DNA of 64,000 bases from assembly GCF_011612265.2 (NCBI RefSeq), contig NZ_CP050134.2, positions 2,046,001 to 2,110,000 of the forward strand. Reading direction: 5' to 3'. This stretch comes from Corynebacterium matruchotii (lineage in GTDB: Bacteria; Actinomycetota; Actinomycetes; Mycobacteriales; Mycobacteriaceae). Below are positions 7,951 through 16,967 of this stretch, in pieces (positions within the stretch are counted from its first letter, which is position 1; every line of letters begins with the position of its first letter). Under the pieces are notes generated by a model. The model ran no database searches. It was not told the origin of the DNA and was given only the letters and a program-made list of their open reading frames with translations. Both the position numbers and the translations under genes were made by a program.

Positions 7951-8372
7951 TATTTCTCCTTGCGGATAAAGTTTTTCGAATTGACTTGGCCCAGAGTAGG
8001 GCCTTCGCTTATGAAAGAGATTAATTGTTTTTTAGAAGCGTGGGCTAAAATTGCCATATTTTATAAGTGTTATACCCAGGTTATTCTCAATTTTTCTATT
8101 TTTCCTGCGATTATTTGGCTCAAAACTTAAAAGCATTGACATTACGGAGTAATAACAGCACTTGTCGCTCATTGTTGCCAATTAGTGATCTATAATGCGG
8201 GTGAATGGGAAACATAATTTGTTGACCAGGGTTTTTAGAAGAATCCATGGGCAATCACACCCAAATGTAAGCTTTGTCACAAATAAGTCGTATGGGGGTT
8301 TATCGGGGGGATCAATCGGGGCTGATAGCAAAGTTTTCTTGGGTCCAGCACGGATGACTACTATCAACAATC
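7951..8372. other. Divergent intergenic region with a candidate -10 box
   Basis: AT-rich 420 bp region between two divergent genes. TATAAT at 8191-8196 is a perfect -10 hexamer on the plus strand but has no convincing -35. If used, it gives a leader of roughly 170 nt before the gene at 8373. TTGACA at about 8137 may belong to another promoter. No gene is seen. Confidence 0.45.
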
Positions 8373-9098
8373 ATGGATTTACTTGCAAAAATCTTGGCTT
8401 CGGACCCCACCACACCACGACTGACCGTATATGACGAAAACACTGGCGCCCGCCTGGATTTTTCCGGAATCACACTGGATAATTGGGCCGCGAAAGTCGC
8501 CAACATGCTGATTGAGGAATTAGATCTCACCGAAGATTCGCTCATCAGCATTGATCTACCCCCTGGGTGGCAGGCTGTTGCTGTTGCTTTGGGGGCATTG
8601 GCGGCTGACATTCCCGTCACGTTGTTCGATGCCGCCACCAGCGACGTGGTTTTTATCGCCGAAAACGATGTCCAGAACACTGCCGGAAATGCCGTCGAAA
8701 ATGGCGCTGCCGGCCCAGGCGAGTATTCGGGCGATGTTGTGATCGTGACGGATGATCCTTTTGGCCGCGGTGTCGAGGAGACTGGTGGCACATTATTACC
8801 GGGAGCCATCGACTTTGGCCCAACCGTACGGTTTTATGGTGACCAATTCGCTCAACCAACCCGGTCATTGGCAGATATCGTGACCAATGTCTCACCGCAA
8901 TCGCTTCATCGGTTCTCCCCGACCAGTCGCGTGTTGGTTCAGGGCTGGGCCAATTGGTTGGATTTTGTGGCCAAGGTTTTGGCCCCATTGGCGGCGGGTG
9001 GTTCCGTGGTTGTTGCCACCGGCGACTCGGATCGCCTCACCCCGGAACGCTTGGACAGGATTATTGATATCGAAAAGGTTTCCGAACGTTTACCTTGA
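8373..9098 (+). CDS. TIGR03089 family protein
   Basis: A 241-residue protein recognised as the actinobacterial TIGR03089 family. It resembles a shortened N-terminal lobe of acyl-adenylate-forming enzymes (LDFSGITLDNWAAKVANMLIEEL; LPPGWQAVAVALGALAADIPV) but lacks the P-loop and C-terminal domain needed for adenylation. In mycobacteria the homologue also lies beside an LCP gene, as here 2.3 kb from lcpA. It is probably cytoplasmic, function unknown. There is no clear ribosome binding site before the ATG at 8373. The next gene is convergent. Confidence 0.75.
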   Translation: MDLLAKILASDPTTPRLTVYDENTGARLDFSGITLDNWAAKVANMLIEELDLTEDSLISIDLPPGWQAVAVALGALAADIPVTLFDAATSDVVFIAENDVQNTAGNAVENGAAGPGEYSGDVVIVTDDPFGRGVEETGGTLLPGAIDFGPTVRFYGDQFAQPTRSLADIVTNVSPQSLHRFSPTSRVLVQGWANWLDFVAKVLAPLAAGGSVVVATGDSDRLTPERLDRIIDIEKVSERLP

Positions 9099-9222
9099 TA
9101 CTTTGACGTGCTCAATTCAATGTGTTCCGGGGTGAAGCAACCGTACCCTAACTAACGGTCCACTGACCAATAATCCCTAGGCGACCAGCCTCCCCGAATA
9201 ATTGACGAGGCAATGGCGATGA

Positions 9223-10197
9223 TCACTGTAGTTTGACCACGAGTTTGCCCCGAACGTGCCCGCCCATGAGCTGCGTGTAGGCTGCCCGGACCGAATCAAT
9301 ATCGAACGGATATTCGTGCGCAATATCAATGGTGATCGTGCCATCGGCAACCAGGCTGGCGATTTCCGCCAAGTCGCTGGCCGGGTGGGCGTGCCGCATA
9401 CCCGTGATGTGTACTCCTCGGAATGCTGCCTTTGGCCCGGGCACGAGTGTACCTATGGCTTTTCGGGACAAGCCTAGGGAAAATCCTAGGGTTATGTATT
9501 CACTGCCATAGCAGTCGAGCAGTTTCGTCACGGGTGTTGGGGCGGCCGCCCGCACCCGATCTACCAGCCCTTCCCCGTAGGCAACCGGAATTGCCCCCAG
9601 GGAACGCACGTAGTCGGCATTAGCGTCGCTAGCGATACCGATGACGGTTGCGCCCCGGTGGACCGCGAGTTGGGTAGCAAGAGAACCAACCCCACCTGCG
9701 GCAGCACTGATGACAATCACATCACCAGCGCGTAGATCAAGCGCCCGAAAAGCACCGCAAGCGGTTTGGCCGGGCACGCCTAAAGCTGCGGCGGTTTCAA
9801 AGGAAATACCTTCAGGTTTGAGGGTCATGTCTTCCGGCGCAATCAGTATTTCGGTGGCGAGGGCGCCTTGGCGCATGATGCTTGTAACCGGTTGGTAGAG
9901 GGTGCCGAGCACCGCGTTTCCGGCATCATCGACACCGGCGAAATCACGGGCTACTCCGCGGGGAAAAGTGCTGGAACGGCGTTGAAACCATTTTTTGGGG
10001 TTTATAATGCGTTGCAGTTTTTCCAGAAACCGCAGGCTACCATTGAACGTTTTATAGTCAACAGGATTGAGACCGACTGCGTGAACCGTAACATTCATAC
10101 CACGATCGAGTGACACGGTTGCTGGCAGGGGTTTCTCGGATTCGACCAGCTCTAATACCTCAGGGCCACCAAAATCTGAGTACTGAATGATCTTCAT
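9223..10197 (-). CDS. Zinc-independent MDR-type NAD(P)H oxidoreductase
   Basis: A medium-chain dehydrogenase/reductase of the quinone-oxidoreductase type, 324 residues from the ATG at 10197 (the frame opens 9 nt earlier with GTG). It has the GroES-like N-terminal domain (AVGLNPVDYKTFNG) and the Rossmann signature VISAAAGGVGSLATQLA, followed by IGIASDANADYVRSLGA. The Cys/His zinc ligands of alcohol dehydrogenases are absent. It probably reduces an enone or quinone with NADPH; the substrate cannot be told. It is monocistronic, convergent with the TIGR03089 gene and divergent from the ABC importer. Confidence 0.78.
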   Translation of the reverse strand: MKIIQYSDFGGPEVLELVESEKPLPATVSLDRGMNVTVHAVGLNPVDYKTFNGSLRFLEKLQRIINPKKWFQRRSSTFPRGVARDFAGVDDAGNAVLGTLYQPVTSIMRQGALATEILIAPEDMTLKPEGISFETAAALGVPGQTACGAFRALDLRAGDVIVISAAAGGVGSLATQLAVHRGATVIGIASDANADYVRSLGAIPVAYGEGLVDRVRAAAPTPVTKLLDCYGSEYITLGFSLGLSRKAIGTLVPGPKAAFRGVHITGMRHAHPASDLAEIASLVADGTITIDIAHEYPFDIDSVRAAYTQLMGGHVRGKLVVKLQ

Positions 10198-10283
10198 ATT
10201 ACCCACACTACTCGCCTGGTTCTGCCACTCAATATGGTGTTTATCATCTTACGGACCCGGGCTTTACTGTTATTTTGGTAGCT

Positions 10284-11288
10284 ATGGCCACTGTTGTGTT
10301 TGATTCCGTCACCATCACGTATCCCGGCGCGACACGTCCCAGTGTGGACCGGTTAGATCTCGCCATTGATGATGGTGAGTTTTTGGTGTTGGTGGGCCCT
10401 TCGGGGTGTGGAAAATCCACATCGTTGCGGGCATTAGCAGGGTTGGAGCCAGTGACGAGTGGCCAGGTTTCCATTGGGGGGAAAGACGTGACGGGGTTGG
10501 AGCCGGCGGCCCGGGATATTGCCATGGTGTTCCAAAACTATGCCCTGTATCCGCATATGAATGTGCGGAAGAATATTGGCTACCCCCTGCGGTTGGCGAA
10601 AATGCCGAAGGCGGAGATTGCGGCGAAGGTCGAGGAGACCGCCCGGGTTTTGGGGTTGTCGGAGTTATTGGATCGGAAGCCTAAGGACTTATCGGGTGGG
10701 CAGCGGCAGCGGGTGGCCATGGGCCGGGCACTGGTGCGAAATCCCCAGGTGTTTTTGTTGGACGAACCATTGTCAAACTTGGATGCAAAATTGCGGGTGC
10801 ATATGCGCACGGAGGTGGCGGCATTGCAGCGACGGTTGGGGGTGACGACGGTGTATGTGACGCACGATCAGGTGGAAGCCATGACGTTGGGGGATCGAGT
10901 GGCAGTGTTAAAGGATGGGGTGTTACAGCAGGTTGCTGCGCCCCGGGAGCTTTATGATCGGCCGGTAAATATGTTTGTGGCCGGGTTTATTGGGTCACCA
11001 GCAATGAATTTATTTCCGGGAGTGGTGTTTGGTCGGGAGGTGATTATGGGGGTGCGGCCAGCAGATATGTGGGTGGGGGTTGGTCCGTCGGCAGCGGCGT
11101 CGATAAGCGGAACGGTAGTGCTGGTAGAGGAGTTGGGGTCGGAACGGTTTGTGCATATTCGGGCGGCGGGCGATGTGATGCTGGTGGCGCGGGCGAAGCA
11201 GTCGCCGCCGGTGGGGTGTGAGATTCAGGTTGGGTTTGACCCCGATATGGCGCACCTATTTGATCCAATAAGCGGCATTCGTGTGTGA
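10284..11288 (+). CDS. tusK2: ABC importer ATPase, trehalose/maltose type
   Basis: A 334-residue MalK/UgpC-like ATPase. Walker A is GPSGCGKST (about 38-46), the Q-loop is VFQNYALYPHM, the signature is LSGGQRQRVAMGRAL and Walker B is VFLLDEPLSNLDA with the switch histidine in VTHDQVEAMT. A C-terminal TOBE/regulatory domain of about 90 residues follows. It energises the permeases TusF and TusG. Gene content and order (K, E, F, G) match the trehalose uptake system Tus of C. glutamicum, which also lies close to lcpA and wbbL there. The ATG at 10284 is preferred over a TTG 9 nt earlier. It is separated from tusE by 103 bp. Confidence 0.83.
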   Translation: MATVVFDSVTITYPGATRPSVDRLDLAIDDGEFLVLVGPSGCGKSTSLRALAGLEPVTSGQVSIGGKDVTGLEPAARDIAMVFQNYALYPHMNVRKNIGYPLRLAKMPKAEIAAKVEETARVLGLSELLDRKPKDLSGGQRQRVAMGRALVRNPQVFLLDEPLSNLDAKLRVHMRTEVAALQRRLGVTTVYVTHDQVEAMTLGDRVAVLKDGVLQQVAAPRELYDRPVNMFVAGFIGSPAMNLFPGVVFGREVIMGVRPADMWVGVGPSAAASISGTVVLVEELGSERFVHIRAAGDVMLVARAKQSPPVGCEIQVGFDPDMAHLFDPISGIRV

Positions 11289-11391
11289 TTCGTATCATTT
11301 TACCCCTTGTTGTGGTTAAAAAGACACACGTCATCGTTTTTCTCACTACATTTTGTAGTAAGTATCCTAATTTATCGAAAGGATGAACCTT

Positions 11392-12654
11392 ATGGCTCTC
11401 CGCAGTACTTGGAAATCAATCGCAGCTGTTGTGTTGGTCAGCGGATTGGTTTTGAGTGGTTGTTCGAAGGAATCCACCGGGAGTTCGTCTGGTGGTAGTT
11501 CGAATGAGGGTGGGCGTGGTCCTATTACCTATGCCATGGGCAAGGTGGATTCGGAAAAGCTACAGCATGTGATCGAAAAATGGAATTCGGTCCACCCTGA
11601 TGAGAAGGTGACGTTTAAAGAGTTAGCTGGTGAGGCTGACGATCAGCGGGATTCGTTGGTGCAAACGTTGCAGGCAGGTCGGGATGACATTGACGTCATG
11701 GCCTTGGACGTGGTGTGGACTGCTGAGTTTGCGGCAAACCAGTGGTTGGCGCCGTTGGAGGGAGATTTAGCGGTTGACACTTCAGGGCTGCTGCAATCCA
11801 CGGTTGCGTCTGGCACCTACAACAATAAATTATATGCGCTACCGCAGAACACCAACGGCCAGTTGCTGTACCGCAATACTGAGGTGATGCCGGAGAGCCC
11901 ACAAACGTTCCAGGAGCTAGTGGATTCATGTTCGAAGGCGAAGGATGCGAAGCAGGAATGCTTAACGTTGCAGCTCAAACAGTATGAGGGTTTGACAGTC
12001 AATACCATTGGTTTCATGGAGGGCTGGGGCGGCAAGGTTTTAGATGATTCGGGTAAGCCTGTGGTGGATTCCGAAAACTCTAAGGCTGGCCTGAAGGCGC
12101 TTGTCGACGCTTACACTGCGGGGAATATTTCCAAGGATTCAACTTCCACCACGGAGGAGGAGACAGCCCAAGCGTTCACGGAGGGCAAGACCGCGTACGC
12201 AATCAACTGGCCGTACATGTTTGACCTGGCGGGCAAGGATCCGTCGAAGGTGAAGGATAAGTTTGAGGTGCAGCCCCTGGTGGGCAAAGATGGTGTGGGT
12301 GTGTCCACACTGGGTGGTTTCAATAATGGCATCAATGTGAATTCGAAGCATAAGGCAACCGCCAAGGATTTCATTGAGTTTGTCATCAACGAGGAAAACC
12401 AAACGTATTTTGCGGAGAATTCTTTCCCACCGGTGTTGGCCTCGGTGTATGACGATCAGGCCTTGATTGAGAAGTACCCATATTTCCCGGCGTTGAAACA
12501 GTCGCTGGAAAATGCGGTGCCGCGGCCGGCTTCCCCGTTCTATCCGAAGATTTCGAAGGCTATCCAGGATAATGCTTATGCGGCGCTGACCGCCGGCAAG
12601 AGCGTGGATGATGCCACCAAAGACATGAAGGCTGCTATTGAGGCAGCGAAGTAG
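11392..12654 (+). CDS. tusE: Sugar ABC importer substrate-binding lipoprotein
   Basis: A 420-residue extracellular solute-binding protein, family 1. The lipobox is VLSGC, so it is anchored to the outer face of the membrane. Typical features are the PITYAMGK start of the mature domain, ALPQNTNGQLLYRNTEVM and TLGGFNNGINVNSKHKATAKDFIEF. The ATG at 11392 was chosen because GAAAGGA (11377-11383) lies 8 nt before it and would overlap an in-frame ATG at 11383. It is expected to bind trehalose by synteny with the Tus system; maltodextrins are an alternative. Confidence 0.85.
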   Translation: MALRSTWKSIAAVVLVSGLVLSGCSKESTGSSSGGSSNEGGRGPITYAMGKVDSEKLQHVIEKWNSVHPDEKVTFKELAGEADDQRDSLVQTLQAGRDDIDVMALDVVWTAEFAANQWLAPLEGDLAVDTSGLLQSTVASGTYNNKLYALPQNTNGQLLYRNTEVMPESPQTFQELVDSCSKAKDAKQECLTLQLKQYEGLTVNTIGFMEGWGGKVLDDSGKPVVDSENSKAGLKALVDAYTAGNISKDSTSTTEEETAQAFTEGKTAYAINWPYMFDLAGKDPSKVKDKFEVQPLVGKDGVGVSTLGGFNNGINVNSKHKATAKDFIEFVINEENQTYFAENSFPPVLASVYDDQALIEKYPYFPALKQSLENAVPRPASPFYPKISKAIQDNAYAALTAGKSVDDATKDMKAAIEAAK

Positions 12655-12666
12655 GTTGTCGTAACC

Positions 12667-12713
12667 AACACTCAAAACCGCTTGTGATGAGGGGTTTTGG
12701 GTGTTTGGTTTTT
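12667..12713 (+). terminator. Intercistronic hairpin between tusE and tusF
   Basis: AACACTCAAAACC (12667-12679) pairs with GGTTTTGGGTGTT (12693-12705), one wobble, and a few more flanking pairs, followed by a run of Ts (12709-12713). Its position inside the operon suggests partial termination and 3'-end protection, giving more binding protein than permease. Confidence 0.72.
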
Positions 12714-12739
12714 CGTGGTTAGTGGAGGATTATGTGCTC

Positions 12740-13765
12740 ATGAAGCAGGGTTCTACTCGGGCGGCGGTGTTACTTATTGCGCCGGCGATCACGGTGTTGG
12801 CAGTGGTTATTGGGTATCCGATTGTGCGGGCTGTTTATTTATCGTTCCAATCGGATAAGCATTTAGACCCAGTAACCGGGGTGTTTGTGCAGGGTGGGTT
12901 TGCCGGTTTTGACCACTATGTGTACTGGTTATCGCAACGTTGTGGGACAGCAACGTGCCCGCCGGGAGTGTTGGCGTCGGATTTTTGGCCGTCGGTGAAG
13001 GTCACACTGTTCTTTGCGGTGGTAACGGTGGCGCTGGAGATTGTGCTGGGCATGTTGATGGCGTTGGTGATGCATCGGGAGTTTGCCGGCCGGGGAATTG
13101 TGCGGGCGGCGGTGTTGGTGCCGTGGGCAATTCCGACCGCGGTGACTGCAAAACTGTGGCAGTTTATCTTTGCCGACCGGGGCATTGTGAACTCCCTGCT
13201 GGGCAAGCCGGTGGCGTGGACGACGGATCCGTGGGCGGCCCGGTTGGCGGTGATCATTGCGGATGTGTGGAAGACTACCCCGTTTATGGCATTGCTGATT
13301 TTAGCGGGGCTGCAAATGATTCCCCGGGACGTGTATGAGGCGGCCAAGGTGGACGGGGCAAATGCGTGGCAGCAGTTTTGGAAGATCACGCTGCCGTTGG
13401 TGAAGCCGGCGCTGATGGTGGCGGTGCTATTCCGCACCTTGGATGCGCTCAGGATGTATGACCTGCCGGTTATTTTGATTTCATCGTCGGCGAACTCTCC
13501 CACGGCCACGATCTCCCAACTGGTGGTGACGGATATGCGGCAGAATAACTTTAATTCGGCGTCAGCGCTGTCCACGATGGTGTTTTTGCTGATTTTCTTT
13601 GTGGCATTCATCATGATCCGATTCCTGGGGGCAGATGTATCCGGAAATAAGGAAAAACGGGAGTTACGGCGGGCAAAGCGCGTCGAACAGGATGTCGAAT
13701 TTGATCCTGTTGGGCCGGGTGCTACCCAACAACCATTGGTGATGATTGGAGCAGGTCGTGCGTAA
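12740..13765 (+). CDS. tusF: Sugar ABC importer permease, MalF type
   Basis: A 341-residue inner-membrane permease with six predicted helices. The conserved EAA loop is YEAAKVDGANAWQQFWKITLPLVKPAL, the contact site for TusK2. GGAGG at 12724-12728 serves an ATG at 12740 (11 nt spacing) or a GTG at 12734 (5 nt). The long open frame further upstream overlaps the tusE terminator and is not used here. The end overlaps tusG by 8 nt, so translation is probably coupled. Confidence 0.84.
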   Translation: MKQGSTRAAVLLIAPAITVLAVVIGYPIVRAVYLSFQSDKHLDPVTGVFVQGGFAGFDHYVYWLSQRCGTATCPPGVLASDFWPSVKVTLFFAVVTVALEIVLGMLMALVMHREFAGRGIVRAAVLVPWAIPTAVTAKLWQFIFADRGIVNSLLGKPVAWTTDPWAARLAVIIADVWKTTPFMALLILAGLQMIPRDVYEAAKVDGANAWQQFWKITLPLVKPALMVAVLFRTLDALRMYDLPVILISSSANSPTATISQLVVTDMRQNNFNSASALSTMVFLLIFFVAFIMIRFLGADVSGNKEKRELRRAKRVEQDVEFDPVGPGATQQPLVMIGAGRA

Positions 13766-14579
13766 GGTCAATAATTATTTGGGCGTGGTTCTAATTTTGG
13801 TGTGGGGGTTGGCACCGTTTTATTGGATGGTCATTACGGCGCTGCGTGATAAACGCCACACCTTTGATACGACGCCGTGGCCAACGTATGTGACGTTGCA
13901 GAATTTCCGGGAAGCATTATCCACGGCAAAGGGCAATGATTTCGTGAACGCTATTGGAAATTCGCTGCTCATCGGCCTGCTGACCACTGTGATCGCAGTG
14001 ACCGTGGGGGTGTTTACCGCCTATGCGCTGGCCCGCATGGAGTTTCGCGGCAAGGGGTTTGTGACGGGGATTGTGCTGGGCGCAAGCATGTTTCCCGGTA
14101 TTGCGTTGGTCACACCGCTGTTTCAATTATTTGGTGATTTGAATTGGATCGGCCAGTATCGGGCCTTGATTATTCCAAATATTTCGTTCGCGCTACCGCT
14201 GACGATCTACACGTTAACGTCATTTTTCCGCCAATTGCCGTGGGAATTAGAGGAAGCTGCCCGGGTAGATGGTGCATCACGAGGCACCGCGTTTCGAACT
14301 GTCTTACTACCGCTTGCGGCACCTGCGCTCTTTACGACGGCCATTCTGTGTTTCATCGCCACCTGGAATGAATTCATGCTGGCCAAACAGCTATCCACGG
14401 AGGCCACCGAACCGGTCACCGTGGCAATTGCCAGGTTTTCTGGGGAAAGCCATTTTGAATACCCATACGCCTCGGTCATGGCGGCCGGTGCACTGGTTAC
14501 CGTCCCGCTCATCATCATGGTGTTGGCATTCCAACGACGCATTGTGTCCGGGCTCACCGCCGGTGGTGTGAAGGCCTAA
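13758..14579 (+). CDS. tusG: Sugar ABC importer permease, MalG type
   Basis: A 273-residue permease with six predicted helices and the EAA loop EEAARVDGASRGTAFRTVLLPLAAPAL. GTG at 13758 was chosen: GGAG at 13748-13751 is correctly spaced and the start lies inside the end of tusF. It completes the heterodimeric membrane channel of the importer. Its stop codon lies only 8 bp from that of the convergent lipoprotein gene. Confidence 0.84.
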   Translation: MRKVNNYLGVVLILVWGLAPFYWMVITALRDKRHTFDTTPWPTYVTLQNFREALSTAKGNDFVNAIGNSLLIGLLTTVIAVTVGVFTAYALARMEFRGKGFVTGIVLGASMFPGIALVTPLFQLFGDLNWIGQYRALIIPNISFALPLTIYTLTSFFRQLPWELEEAARVDGASRGTAFRTVLLPLAAPALFTTAILCFIATWNEFMLAKQLSTEATEPVTVAIARFSGESHFEYPYASVMAAGALVTVPLIIMVLAFQRRIVSGLTAGGVKA

Positions 14580-14587
14580 TACTGGTG

Positions 14588-15184
14588 TTATTGGGCAGGG
14601 ATGAGTTCCTGGGCAACCGTAACCCCATTGGGGTCGTCAAACTCGACTTTCCAGCTCACCGGGTTGGAGTCGTCCTCAATGTCGATGCTATCAATGGCCC
14701 CGTTCTGTTGCTTTGCACGCGCCTGCTTGGCCGCATCTAAGGCGGTAACCTTAGCGGCCTTAGCTTTGGCAACGTCATCATCGTTAGCGTCGTCGGTGGG
14801 AACCTCGGTGGCCATGCCGTCCGGTGTTACCTGGAATTTTTGCACCTTATCGTTGTCAACCACCTTGACCTCTACAACATCCGCATGGTCTTCCCTGTCC
14901 ACATCCACAATGACCGCCCCGGCATGATCTTTAGCGAAGGCTTCCAGGGCCATAATGACCGGGTCGGTAGTATCGGCGGGCGGCTGATCGGAGGTAGGAG
15001 TCTGGGAGGTAGCTTCGGCCATGGCCTCGGTTTTCTCGGCAGTAGTCAATGGTGACACCGGTTGGCTGGCTCGCGCGGGCGCGGAACTAGTGGCATCCTT
15101 AGCATTATTACCGCAGGCGGTCATCAGTGGGATGGTAAGAATAAGCGCGGCAGCGCCGAAGGTAACTCGTTGGGTAATTGTCAT
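14588..15184 (-). CDS. PepSY-like lipoprotein
   Basis: A 198-residue exported lipoprotein. The signal peptide MTITQRVTFGAAALILTIPLMTAC ends in a lipobox with Cys at about 24. A Ser/Thr/Pro-rich linker follows. The globular part contains two repeats (VIVDVDREDHADVVEVKVVD and IDSIDIEDDSNPVSWKVEFDD) resembling PepSY domains. AGGAG lies 5 nt before the ATG at 15184, which settles the start; the frame upstream is open but has no start signal. PepSY lipoproteins are thought to inhibit or bind envelope proteins. The role here is unknown. Confidence 0.72.
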   Translation of the reverse strand: MTITQRVTFGAAALILTIPLMTACGNNAKDATSSAPARASQPVSPLTTAEKTEAMAEATSQTPTSDQPPADTTDPVIMALEAFAKDHAGAVIVDVDREDHADVVEVKVVDNDKVQKFQVTPDGMATEVPTDDANDDDVAKAKAAKVTALDAAKQARAKQQNGAIDSIDIEDDSNPVSWKVEFDDPNGVTVAQELIPAQ

Positions 15185-15264
15185 GGCTACTCCTAAAATT
15201 ACTGCGATTATTTCTGTATTCCATGAATTACAGTGCCTGTTCCCCAGTCTATACAATATGGAAT

Positions 15265-15624
15265 ATGCCGCAGCGAACACCCCAAAAACCCAGCAGAAAC
15301 CCCGGCTCCGCCCCCAGGGAGCTCATGGTATTCGACACGCTCATAGGCATAGTCGGGTTTTTTACCTTGATGTTTTTCCTCAATGCGGTCGCTAATATTT
15401 TTCGGCCCGAACCAGCGGTGACGCCAGCCATAATTTTATTTTTATGCGTAACACTGCTGCTGGTGTTGTGGCGAATCCGACGGGCTAAATTTTTTACTGC
15501 TGCCGCCACCACGCCACCAGCCGACGCCACAACACCCGAGCCAGGGAGTGTGGAAACGCCGTCAATTCCCGGGCAAAATCCAGCTGGCGGTGCGGCGGCA
15601 ACGTTACCGCCGTCAGCACCGTAA
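15265..15624 (+). CDS. Small two-helix membrane protein
   Basis: A 119-residue protein of unrecognised family with two likely transmembrane helices (LMVFDTLIGIVGFFTLMFFLNAV and AVTPAIILFLCVTLLLVLW), a basic stop-transfer RIRRAKF, and a Pro/Ala/Thr-rich tail. The start is uncertain: ATG 15265 has no good ribosome binding site, while ATG 15325 follows AGGGAG at short spacing. The last 131 nt overlap the end of the convergent ydcF-like gene, so part of the C-terminal tail is constrained by the other strand or the gene is shorter than drawn. Confidence 0.5.
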   Translation: MPQRTPQKPSRNPGSAPRELMVFDTLIGIVGFFTLMFFLNAVANIFRPEPAVTPAIILFLCVTLLLVLWRIRRAKFFTAAATTPPADATTPEPGSVETPSIPGQNPAGGAAATLPPSAP

Positions 15625-15982
15625 TTGGGATTCCTAAATGCCAAGCCCACACCAGGGTGCGGAATTTATGAAAGTCACTCGTGACAACCATAAATGGTTG
15701 CCCCCTGCTTGGGTCGGGATGGCCGGAACTACGCAAAAGCGCTAAGGACCGCTCTAAATTTTCGTTCGTGCTTGTGGCGGTCGGCTCAATGAGGATACGT
15801 GCCGGGTCGATACCATTATCAATCAACCACGTCGCCATCACCGGGGCTTCGTCTTGACCGGAAACCACAATGGTTTCCGTGGGATATCGAGCAGCAATAT
15901 CATGGGCTTTCCGCAGGCGGCTTGCGAGAACCGCCCCAGGTCTGCCCTCGTAAGTATGGGATCCCAAAACAATAATGGCCAT
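15494..15982 (-). CDS. YdcF-like DUF218 protein
   Basis: A 162-residue protein of the DUF218 (SanA/YdcF) family: it starts AIIVLGSHTYEGRPG and continues RLRKAHDIAARYPTETIVVSGQ, then ILIEPTATSTNENLERS and FMVVTSDFHKFRT. Members are linked to envelope functions, and some bind nucleotides, but no reaction is established. There is no signal peptide. Its 3' end overlaps the convergent membrane-protein gene by 131 nt. It is divergent from crtB, with only 56 bp between the starts. Confidence 0.76.
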   Translation of the reverse strand: MAIIVLGSHTYEGRPGAVLASRLRKAHDIAARYPTETIVVSGQDEAPVMATWLIDNGIDPARILIEPTATSTNENLERSLALLRSSGHPDPSRGQPFMVVTSDFHKFRTLVWAWHLGIPITVLTAVTLPPHRQLDFARELTAFPHSLARVLWRRLVAWWRQQ

Positions 15983-16038
15983 TCCCCTACTCTAAACGAG
16001 TACACTAAGACTGTTCATCACTCCTTTCTCGGTACATT

Positions 16039-16965
16039 ATGCATTCCTCCACTCTCGACCCCGACGCTGATTTATATCTCCGCCGCTATGATCGAATGGC
16101 TTTTCGAGCAGCCAGACAGGTCATTTCCAGCTATTCCACCAGTTTTGGGCTCGCCACCCGAATGCTAGGGAAACAACAGCGCACTGACATTCGCAACCTG
16201 TACGCCATGGTTCGTATCGCAGACGAAATCGTCGACGGCACCACCAAGGCAGCCGGGTTCGACATACCCGCCACCACCGCGCTGCTTGAGGAGTACGAAC
16301 GGCAGGTTCTCGCCGCCCCGCTACGGCGCTTCCACCCAGACCCCATCCTGCATGCATATGCCATCACCGCCCGACGATGCAAGTTCGACCCCGAACATAT
16401 TCGAGCATTCTTCGCATCAATGCGCACCGACCTGCAAAAATCTATGCATAATGCCGCAAGCTACAAAAGCTACATCTATGGTTCCGCGGAGGTGATTGGC
16501 CTGCTCTGCGTATCGGTGTTCCTGGCAGGCCGCAAGGTCGAGACCTGGCGCCGGGCCCGCATGGCAACCGGAGCACAGGCCCTAGGGGCGGCCTTTCAAA
16601 AAATCAATTTTCTCCGCGACTATGCCGAAGATCATGCAACGTTGGGGCGACAATACTTCACCCTGGAACTGACCGAAGCAACCAAAAAAGCCCTCATCGC
16701 TGATATTCGCACCGACTTGGCGACGGCGGAAACCGCCATTGGCTTGCTGCCACCGAGTTCTCGCACAGGTGTGCAATTAGCAACCCAGTTTTTTACGAAG
16801 CTCACCAACCAACTCGACCACACCGATACCCGCACGATCCGCAACACCAGGGTGCGGTTATCTCCCACCACCCGGGCCCGAATCATCGCCCAGGTCTGTG
16901 GCGGCTCCGCCCTGTCGACAATGGCGCGGATCCCGGGCATATCGAAGATCACGCAAAGGAGTTAA
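16039..16965 (+). CDS. crtB: Phytoene synthase
   Basis: A 308-residue trans-isoprenyl diphosphate synthase of the squalene/phytoene synthase family. The two Asp-rich motifs that bind Mg-diphosphate are RIADEIVDG (D62, D66) and FLRDYAEDHATLGRQYF (D194, D198). It should condense two geranylgeranyl diphosphates into phytoene. A TACACT hexamer at 16001-16006 may be the -10 box. It is followed two bases later by crtI. No geranylgeranyl diphosphate synthase or cyclase gene is in the window, so the substrate must come from elsewhere. Paralogues that act on farnesyl diphosphate have the same motifs and are an alternative. Confidence 0.87.
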   Translation: MHSSTLDPDADLYLRRYDRMAFRAARQVISSYSTSFGLATRMLGKQQRTDIRNLYAMVRIADEIVDGTTKAAGFDIPATTALLEEYERQVLAAPLRRFHPDPILHAYAITARRCKFDPEHIRAFFASMRTDLQKSMHNAASYKSYIYGSAEVIGLLCVSVFLAGRKVETWRRARMATGAQALGAAFQKINFLRDYAEDHATLGRQYFTLELTEATKKALIADIRTDLATAETAIGLLPPSSRTGVQLATQFFTKLTNQLDHTDTRTIRNTRVRLSPTTRARIIAQVCGGSALSTMARIPGISKITQRS

Positions 16966-16967
16966 GG

